A program made the position numbers and the translations under genes. 11,122 bases of DNA from Cochliopodium minus (taxonomy: Eukaryota; Discosea; Himatismenida; Cochliopodiidae): assembly GCA_024220525.1 (NCBI GenBank), contig JAMYWO010000028.1, positions 227,098 through 238,219 of the forward strand. Direction: 5' to 3'. Below are positions 6,776 through 11,122 of the stretch, in pieces (position 1 is the stretch's first letter; each line of letters begins with the position of its first letter). Under the pieces are notes generated by a model. That model had not been told where the DNA came from, made no database searches, and worked only from the letters and a program-made list of their open reading frames with translations.

Positions 6776-7468
6776 TTATACTTGTCTGACAATTCTTTTC
6801 TTTGCTTGTTTAAACAAGTCTACTTTATAAATATGATCATGCTGCTTTTTTAACATATTATAATATACTTCTTTATCTCTCATTGCCATTTTCTTTGCTT
6901 CTTCTGCATCATATTTATATTCGTCATAATATTTACGATAGCTTTCTCTATAAACATTTAATGATAGTTCATCAATTCTCTTTAAATCTGCATTTGAATC
7001 TTTTATATATTGATCAGGAGTTAAAACTGCTTTAGATGAAATATCTCTGTCAAATGCATGTCTTTCTACACCTGTTTCTCTCAAATCATTACCAATTCCA
7101 ACAGTTCTAACAAACTCTCCAGCTGTTCCCATTGTGTATCCAGTTTCTAAATCAGGATTATCACCAACTAAATCACCAATTTGAATATTAGTAATATTTG
7201 ATTTAAATCCAAAATTAAATCCATCAACATAATCTCTTAATTGAACTATTACATCATCTCTAAATTTTATTACTTGTGCTCTTGAAGGGTGATTATCAAC
7301 TGTATAATTTGCTCCAAAAACAGCAGCTCCACCATTTCTTGAGAAATCTCCTGCAGTAACATCTAATACTGCATTTATTGCAACTGGTGCTCTATTTGGA
7401 TCTACAAAATAATATCTTATTAAAGCTCCTCTATGTTCTTTTGAATGTGCTGTCCAATTTGTTGCCAT
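6776..7468 (-). CDS. Probable structural protein of unknown family (230 codons)
   Basis: ATG at 7466-7468, TAA at 6776-6778, intact. The N-terminal two thirds are rich in Gly, Ala, Asn and Asp with beta-like segments (ALIRYYFVDPNRAPVAIN, FNFGFKSNITNIQIGDLVG). The last 75 residues are a charged Tyr/Lys-rich helical region that is probably coiled coil, followed by a basic C-terminus. This contrast of a beta-rich, Gly-rich body with a helical, basic tail is unlike the Lys/Asn-rich neighbours and suits a virion protein. That is inference from composition only. It is the first gene of the minus block and divergent from the packaging ATPase, sharing a 63-base AT-only-like promoter region with it. 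No homolog was recognised. Confidence 0.68.
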   Translation of the reverse strand: MATNWTAHSKEHRGALIRYYFVDPNRAPVAINAVLDVTAGDFSRNGGAAVFGANYTVDNHPSRAQVIKFRDDVIVQLRDYVDGFNFGFKSNITNIQIGDLVGDNPDLETGYTMGTAGEFVRTVGIGNDLRETGVERHAFDRDISSKAVLTPDQYIKDSNADLKRIDELSLNVYRESYRKYYDEYKYDAEEAKKMAMRDKEVYYNMLKKQHDHIYKVDLFKQAKKRIVRQV

Positions 7469-7531
7469 TTATATTAAATAACAAAGAAAAAAATATTTAA
7501 TAACTATATAATAATACAAACAATTTTATTA
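7469..7531. promoter_or_regulatory. Bidirectional promoter region between the 230-codon gene and the ATPase
   Basis: 63 bases, nearly all A/T, between two divergent ATGs. The plus strand shows ATATTTAATAACTATATAATAATA (a TATA-like stretch) about 20-45 bases before the ATPase start. The minus strand shows TTGTATTATTATATAG. No GC-rich operator-like palindrome is visible. Promoter function is inferred from gene orientation. Confidence 0.5.
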
Positions 7532-7888
7532 ATGGAATTAAATTGGAAAGATTTTTTTACCCTTGTGATTTACGGCTTACCTGGATCAGGAAAAACGACG
7601 TTACTAAGATATATAATTTATTCTGCAGCTATCAAAAATGAATTTGATCATTGTTTATTATTTAGTTCTACAAAAGGAACAAAAGATTATGATTTTATTG
7701 ATTCAAAGTTTAAATATGATGCTATGGATACTCAGGCTATTGAAAAGTATATAAATATATGTCAAAAACAAAATGAAAAAAAGTTTAAAACAAGAGGATT
7801 AATAATTTTTGATGATATTTGTGGTGAACAAACATTTAAAAGTATTTGTTCAAAAAACTTTTTTCCAACTATCGCCATTATGGTATAA
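7532..7888 (+). pseudogene. FtsK/HerA-type genome packaging ATPase, N-terminal part (Walker A and B)
   Basis: The P-loop packaging ATPase of the A32/FtsK-HerA group that drives DNA into the capsid in Polintons, virophages and large DNA viruses. ATG at 7532. The Walker A motif GLPGSGKTT begins at residue 15, unusually near the N-terminus but usual for this compact group. Next comes a strand with LLFSSTKGTKDY. Walker B is RGLIIFDDICGE (about residues 88-97), with the two acidic residues after four hydrophobic ones. The frame then breaks at the T run 7845-7847. The last 14 or so codons to TAA 7886-7888 are out of frame, and the protein continues in the next frame. Both nucleotide-binding motifs are intact. 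Confidence 0.85.
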
Positions 7889-8178
7889 GCATAATAGTTT
7901 GCCAGCAAATGCCTGTAGAATTGCCCTTGTCAATAAGAAGTATTGTTAAATATGCATGTTGTTACAAATATATAAATGAGGACGATAAAGAGAAGATTTA
8001 TAAATGTTTTGGTTCATTATCAAATAATAAAAAAGCATTTTATGAAATTTATGACAAATATACTGATGAAAAGTATAAATTCTTGTTTTTTAACCAATCT
8101 GATGTTTTTGATGTGAATAATTGTTATTCTGGTGCAAGAGCACCAGGAAAAATACCACCTTTTAAATTAAAAATTTAA
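7846..8178 (+). pseudogene. FtsK/HerA-type packaging ATPase, C-terminal part (second frame)
   Basis: Continues the ATPase without loss of sequence. FKKLFSNYRHYGISIIVCQQ has the arginine-bearing helix, then a hydrophobic strand ending in Cys-Gln-Gln, the sensor position that follows Walker B in this family. PLSIRSIVKYACCYKY and a region on to FFNQSDVFDVNN complete the fold, and the protein ends at TAA 8176-8178. Taken together the two parts make about 215 residues, at the short end for packaging ATPases but complete in motifs. There is no start of its own; the TTG at 7846 is just the frame edge. The 3' end overlaps a hairpin and the tail of a convergent small ORF. Confidence 0.82.
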
Positions 8179-8179
8179 A
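8161..8179. terminator. Tight hairpin at the convergent 3' ends of the ATPase and the 44-residue ORF
   Basis: TTTAAATT (8161-8168), three A residues, then the exact inverse AATTTAAA (8172-8179). It covers both the ATPase stop (8176-8178) and the minus-strand stop (8175-8177). Its position between converging genes matches the hairpin at 3928-3959, suggesting a shared way of ending transcripts. It is all A/T, so stability is low and chance is possible in such AT-rich DNA. Confidence 0.4.
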
Positions 8180-8309
8180 GATCATCATACTTTTTAATGG
8201 TTTCTTCTGTTAATTTTTTATCAGTAAAATCATGTGCAAAAACATGGTAATATATGTATAAAAAAAGAAATTGAAGAAATAAATATAATTGAATAAAATA
8301 TTGTGTCAT
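8175..8309 (-). CDS. 44-residue single-span membrane protein (small ORF)
   Basis: A short ORF from ATG 8307-8309 to TAA 8175-8177. Residues 1-25 are hydrophobic and aromatic (MTQYFIQLYLFLQFLFLYIY), enough for one membrane span. Residues 26-44 are polar, HDFTDKKLTEETIKKYDDL, with composition and codon use like the neighbouring real genes. The ATG follows a CTATATATAAT stretch 12 bases from the divergent gene at 8321, so one AT region could serve both. Its stop meets the ATPase stop at a hairpin. It could be a tiny virion membrane protein, or the surviving end of a larger lost gene. No homolog was recognised. The case rests on position and on the natural C-terminal half; the hydrophobic half could arise from AT-rich noise. 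Confidence 0.5.
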   Translation of the reverse strand: MTQYFIQLYLFLQFLFLYIYYHVFAHDFTDKKLTEETIKKYDDL

Positions 8310-8320
8310 ATTATATATAG
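8298..8320 (+). promoter_or_regulatory. ATATTGT box and TATA-like leader before the 108-residue gene
   Basis: ATATTGT at 8298-8304 is followed by an AT stretch ending in TATATATAG directly before the ATG at 8321. It overlaps the start of the minus-strand small ORF (8309), so it may drive both directions. It is the second of four ATATTGT boxes next to starts. Confidence 0.35.
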
Positions 8321-8647
8321 ATGAGTAAATTAAAAGAATTTTTGAATGAAAAGATTACTAATTTTAATAAATTTATAGATTTACAATTTGAAAGTTTAAA
8401 AGCTTTAGGTATTGAAATTGAAGATTCTAAAAAAGAAAATGTAAGAAAAGATTTATTAGAATTTGTCAATAATTTGGGTCAATTTGTTCAACAAATGAGT
8501 TATTTAGAAGGAAGAGATATTGATGATTGCGTTAAAATATTTTTAATGAAATATGATATTGATATTAACTTAATTAAACCACATATTGATTATGTTAAAC
8601 TTCAAAGGTATATTGCTATGTTTCTTGATGTTATAAGGGCTTGTTAG
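8321..8647 (+). CDS. Unknown 108-residue helical protein
   Basis: Intact ORF, ATG 8321 to TAG 8645-8647. It is almost entirely helical by composition, with alternating charged and hydrophobic residues: MSKLKEFLNEKITNFNKF at the start, RKDLLEFVNNLGQFVQQM in the middle and YIAMFLDVIRAC at the end. There is no membrane span, metal cluster or catalytic motif. Its TAG stop shows that TAG acts as an ordinary stop in this element. It begins the cluster of small genes leading to the capsid protein, all in the same direction, so a role in virion assembly or late expression is a reasonable guess only. No family was recognised. Confidence 0.65.
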   Translation: MSKLKEFLNEKITNFNKFIDLQFESLKALGIEIEDSKKENVRKDLLEFVNNLGQFVQQMSYLEGRDIDDCVKIFLMKYDIDINLIKPHIDYVKLQRYIAMFLDVIRAC

Positions 8648-8656
8648 AATAAATTT

Positions 8657-8663
8657 ATATTGT
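8657..8663 (+). promoter_or_regulatory. ATATTGT box before the 59-residue membrane gene
   Basis: ATATTGT, then AATATAT, then the ATG at 8671. The box and its AT-rich tail closely resemble those at 3741 and 8298. The distance to the ATG is only 7 bases, so transcripts would need a very short leader or start elsewhere. Confidence 0.3.
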
Positions 8664-8670
8664 AATATAT

Positions 8671-8850
8671 ATGGACAAGTTTTGTATTAATAAAAAACAT
8701 GATAAAAAAAATAATCATTTCACTCATACTCCTGAAATAAATTATCACAATTCACATACTAACATGAGTAAACCCAAATCTAATAAAACTTTGTATTTAA
8801 TTGGTGGTTTATTAGTTCTTTTGTTCCTGACTTCTCGTGAAAAAAAATAA
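8671..8850 (+). CDS. 59-residue single-span membrane protein (small ORF)
   Basis: ATG 8671 to TAA 8848-8850. The N-terminal 39 residues are polar and His/Asn/Lys-rich: MDKFCINKKHDKKNNHFTHT, followed by several more His. One hydrophobic segment follows, TLYLIGGLLVLLFLTS (about 40-55), then a short basic end REKK. That is a C-terminally anchored membrane protein, with the long polar part on the other side. A second ATG at codon 32 would give only the anchor with eight polar residues before it. It lies between the 108-residue gene and the next membrane protein, in the same direction. Small anchored proteins next to capsid genes are common in Polinton-like viruses, but I cannot place it in a family. 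Confidence 0.62.
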   Translation: MDKFCINKKHDKKNNHFTHTPEINYHNSHTNMSKPKSNKTLYLIGGLLVLLFLTSREKK

Positions 8851-8874
8851 TGTATTACATTAATAATATAACAA

Positions 8875-9231
8875 ATGGGTTTTTTCTCATCAATACGCAA
8901 TGGAATTTCAAAGGTTGGTCATGCAGTTGGAAACTTTTTTCATAGTGCATCTTCAACAATTTCACATGATGTTCATATTGTTGGTTCTACAATAAAATCT
9001 GCTGGTACTACTTTGTATAGTGATGCTAAAGGTGCAATTACAACAGCTTATAAAACATCAACAAATTTAGTAAGTACTGCAATTAACGATGTAAAATCAA
9101 CAATAGATAATACAGTAAATAGAACAACTGGTATTTTAAGTATGCCTTTGTTATTGATTGGAGGAGGTATTGCTGCATTCCTTCTCTTTAGTGGTCGAAA
9201 TTCAAGCTTTTCAGCTTCGTATAATAAATAA
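8875..9231 (+). CDS. Probable minor virion membrane protein with N-terminal amphipathic helix and C-terminal span
   Basis: 118 residues, ATG 8875 to TAA 9229-9231. The N-terminus, MGFFSSIRNGISKVGHAVGN, continues as a Gly/Ser/Phe-rich amphipathic helix like membrane-active peptides. A Ser/Thr/Ala-rich middle with regularly spaced Val/Ile follows (residues 30-85). A hydrophobic span is at about 86-107 (ILSMPLLLIGGGIAAFLLFS), then a short polar tail. In place and general form (small, amphipathic N-terminus, next to the capsid genes) it recalls the membrane-lytic minor capsid proteins of adenovirus-related elements. That is an analogy, not a homology claim. Gly2 could suggest myristoylation, but Phe at position 3 is disfavoured for that signal. 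It lies 30 bases before the major capsid gene. Confidence 0.65.
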   Translation: MGFFSSIRNGISKVGHAVGNFFHSASSTISHDVHIVGSTIKSAGTTLYSDAKGAITTAYKTSTNLVSTAINDVKSTIDNTVNRTTGILSMPLLLIGGGIAAFLLFSGRNSSFSASYNK

Positions 9232-9240
9232 TAAAAAATA

Positions 9241-9247
9241 ATATTGT
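9241..9247 (+). promoter_or_regulatory. ATATTGT box before the major capsid gene
   Basis: ATATTGT, 14 bases before the ATG at 9262. It is embedded in a small inverted repeat, AATAATA (9237-9243) with TATTATT (9249-9255). Fourth occurrence of the box next to a start; it would fit a late promoter. Inference. Confidence 0.35.
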
Positions 9248-9261
9248 TTATTATTATAAAA

Positions 9262-10458
9262 ATGAACATTCTAACTGATGAAAAAAAAAATATTCAACCT
9301 TATGTAAATCATGGAAATGTTTTAATGAAAGCATCTCATTTAGAATCTTTTCCAACAGATGTCAATGAATTAGTTGCATGGAGAAGAATTCCAAGTAAGA
9401 GCTCATTGAAAACTACTGGAGTTATCACATCTGCAGAAACTGTTGAATTTGAAATCGAATCTGATAATGGTGGATATGTTCATGAACTTATTTGTGAACT
9501 TACTTTAAAAGAAACTGGAAATGCAACTGCTGCAACTGTTAATCCTCCTTTGATATTTGATAAAATAGAATATTTTGTTATGGGTTCAAAAACTTCATTC
9601 CATGAACAATATCCTGATGAAACTGGATTTTTAGATTACATTACAATTCCATATGATGAAATTAGAAAAGTAAGAGGTGCAAAGAATCTCAATCTTGATT
9701 ATACTCCAACAACTGGAAATCTTCCCCAAAATTCAACAAATACTTATTTCATTAAATTGAATATGTTTAAAGGATCTCAACCTGATTATAGAAAAATAAA
9801 AGGAGGTATCAAAATTAAATTTTATTTCAATGCTCCAACTGTTTTTACAGATAATACTCTTTCAACTTCAATTGGATTGTCTGATATGAATATTATATTA
9901 AGACAACTAAATATTGAACAAATACAATTCAGTTTACCAATTAGACACAAGTATATCAATTACACGAAAAACAGTGATCAATTTACAATGGCTGCAAATA
10001 ATAAATACAAAATAAAATTGACTTCATTAACTGGATATTGCTCTCATATTATCTTAATGATTAGATTAAATCCAGTATCAACAAGTTATGTTAATTATGC
10101 TACTCTTATTGGAAATATTGATCGAATTGAGTTTAATGATAGATCTGGTAAACCTCAAGGTATTCCTTTTACTAAAAAATTAAATAATTATATTGTTGCT
10201 GATTCTCTAAATTCTGATTTTATTGTTTCCTATCCAACTGGAACTAATTTATGGGTTCTTCCTTTCAATATTTTACCTTCTTCTGCTGAACATGGTGTTT
10301 ATTATGGTTCTTACATGTTGACTGGTGATGAATCAATTGATGTTTACACAAATTCAAGTTTTGTTTCTGGAAGTTATGAAATTATGGCTTGGGGTGCTAT
10401 GATGAACTATTTTGATATTTATCCAAATGGATTGTTTGAATTTACAAAGAATTCATAA
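9262..10458 (+). CDS. Probable major capsid protein (double jelly-roll)
   Basis: 398 residues from the ATG at 9262; an upstream TTG at 9244 would add six residues but lies in the leader. It ends at TAA 10456-10458 and is fully open. The composition is all-beta: many short strands with Asn/Gly/Ser turns, in two similar-sized halves (about 45-195 and 205-398), as in double-jelly-roll capsids. The N-terminal part has a conserved-looking FPTDVNELVAWRRIPSKSSL. The first half includes PPLIFDKIEYFVMGS and NSTNTYFIKLNMF. The second includes SGKPQGIPFTKKL and ends with SYEIMAWGAMMNYFDIYPNG, a typical final-strand region. Length and place before a penton-like gene fit. The pattern resembles capsids of Polinton-like viruses as I remember them; a structure prediction was not possible here. 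Confidence 0.72.
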   Translation: MNILTDEKKNIQPYVNHGNVLMKASHLESFPTDVNELVAWRRIPSKSSLKTTGVITSAETVEFEIESDNGGYVHELICELTLKETGNATAATVNPPLIFDKIEYFVMGSKTSFHEQYPDETGFLDYITIPYDEIRKVRGAKNLNLDYTPTTGNLPQNSTNTYFIKLNMFKGSQPDYRKIKGGIKIKFYFNAPTVFTDNTLSTSIGLSDMNIILRQLNIEQIQFSLPIRHKYINYTKNSDQFTMAANNKYKIKLTSLTGYCSHIILMIRLNPVSTSYVNYATLIGNIDRIEFNDRSGKPQGIPFTKKLNNYIVADSLNSDFIVSYPTGTNLWVLPFNILPSSAEHGVYYGSYMLTGDESIDVYTNSSFVSGSYEIMAWGAMMNYFDIYPNGLFEFTKNS

Positions 10459-10486
10459 TAAAAATAAATTCTAGTTTATTAATATT

Positions 10487-11122
10487 ATGATTAAAAGATA
10501 CTTATCAATTAATTCTCTTGATAGAACAAACGGTTCACCATCTGATTTTACTATTAGTATTAGAGATGGAATAAAATATAACAGTTGTGAATTAATATTA
10601 GCTCAAATTCCAAATACTTATTTTAACATTACTGAAAACAATGATAGTATTATTATAAATGGTATTCTTAGAAAAATGGCAAATGGAAATTACAATCTCG
10701 ATGAATTTTTTAATGAATTTGATAACAATCTTGATCCTTTAATCACTGGAATAACTTATAATGATATTAGTGGTATTATTACTTTTACAACTTCTTCTAG
10801 TGTATCAGTTTCATTTCCAACAACTGGATCATTGCATTCTGTTATTGGATTTCAACAAGATTATAATGTTACTGCTTCTTCTTTTAATTCTACTTATCCA
10901 ACTTCTTTAGCTAAACATGTTCTTTACATTGATGTTGATAATCTTAGTTCTAATCACTCATCATCATATCAATTTAGTACATCATATACTTTTTCAGTTG
11001 CTAATAATGTTAATAAAAATGATATCATATTTTATAATCAAAAAACAAACTTCAAACAAGCAATCAATTGTAGAAACCCAAACGAATTAATTCATAATTT
11101 AAATATTAGAATAAGAGATCAA
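10487..11122 (+). CDS. Probable penton (minor capsid) protein, 3' partial
   Basis: Open from ATG 10487 to the window edge, 212 codons without a stop. It begins MIKRYLSINSLDRTNGSPSD. The pattern of hydrophobic strand, Ser-x-Asp-Arg-Thr-x-Gly and then a Phe-strand is characteristic of single-jelly-roll penton proteins of Polinton-like viruses and virophages (family knowledge). CELILAQIPNTYFNI continues that signature, with the Pro-Asn-Thr-Tyr motif. ANGNYNLDEFFNEFDNN is the usual Gly-Asn-Tyr helix region. After that come Ser/Thr-rich beta strands (FTTSSSVSVSFPTTG, then an IGF). It follows the capsid gene by 28 bases, the expected pairing for the two shell proteins. A minor capsid role at the vertices is inferred from this. 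The C-terminal part lies outside the window. Confidence 0.68.
   Translation, partial: MIKRYLSINSLDRTNGSPSDFTISIRDGIKYNSCELILAQIPNTYFNITENNDSIIINGILRKMANGNYNLDEFFNEFDNNLDPLITGITYNDISGIITFTTSSSVSVSFPTTGSLHSVIGFQQDYNVTASSFNSTYPTSLAKHVLYIDVDNLSSNHSSSYQFSTSYTFSVANNVNKNDIIFYNQKTNFKQAINCRNPNELIHNLNIRIRDQ

Noticed and set aside
8875-8895. N-myristoylation signal at Gly2 of the 118-residue protein.
   Set aside because: The residue after Gly is Phe, which is excluded from the usual signal; the N-terminus is better explained as an amphipathic helix.
9048-9269. 73-codon minus-strand ORF across the end of the 118-residue membrane gene.
   Set aside because: Lies antisense to a well-supported gene and to the capsid leader; no sensible start context.
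1-11122. Terminal inverted repeats, CRISPR arrays, tRNA or rRNA genes.
   Set aside because: Both ends lie inside coding sequence, no regularly spaced repeats occur, and no cloverleaf-like or GC-richer RNA gene stands out in this AT-rich DNA.

Overview
The window is a very AT-rich piece (roughly three quarters A+T by eye) of a Polinton/Maverick-type or Polinton-like double-stranded DNA virus or virus-derived mobile element. The hallmark set is present: a protein-primed family B DNA polymerase with Polinton-type N-terminal zinc clusters, a retrovirus-like (rve, D-D-E) integrase, an FtsK/HerA-type packaging ATPase, a probable double-jelly-roll major capsid protein and a probable penton protein. 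Both ends are open: the polymerase frame runs in from base 1 and the penton frame runs out at base 11122. No terminal inverted repeats and no capsid maturation protease are visible. The standard genetic code fits, because TAA, TAG and TGA all end plausible genes. The host cannot be named from the sequence.

Layout: (1) 1-3729, plus strand: the replication/integration block. It holds a broken polymerase, a small zinc-ribbon ORF and a frameshifted integrase. (2) 3767-3925, plus: a small, very basic protein, facing a minus-strand block across a hairpin (3928-3959). (3) 7468 down to 3958, minus: five genes. They are a 230-codon possible structural protein, a 332-codon unknown, a 230-codon conserved-looking protein with an internal amber codon, a multi-span membrane protein and a zinc-finger Lys/Glu-rich protein with a frameshifted C-terminus. 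(4) 7532-8178, plus: the packaging ATPase, divergent from block 3 and with one frame break. A 44-residue minus-strand membrane ORF (8175-8309) lies tail-to-tail with it over a second hairpin. (5) 8321-11122, plus: an unknown 108-residue protein, two small membrane proteins, the major capsid protein and the partial penton protein.

The expected division of labour, from family knowledge, is that polymerase and integrase copy and insert the element. The ATPase packages DNA into an icosahedral shell of capsid and penton, and the small membrane and basic proteins probably serve virion assembly, membrane interaction or DNA condensation.

Two things stand out. The polymerase has lost its entire catalytic palm by internal deletion: the exonuclease region is joined almost directly to the C-terminal tail. 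Separately, five single-step frame changes in four genes all sit at short A or T runs, which suggests either homopolymer sequencing errors or decay of an integrated copy. The capsid, penton and most minus-strand genes are open throughout.
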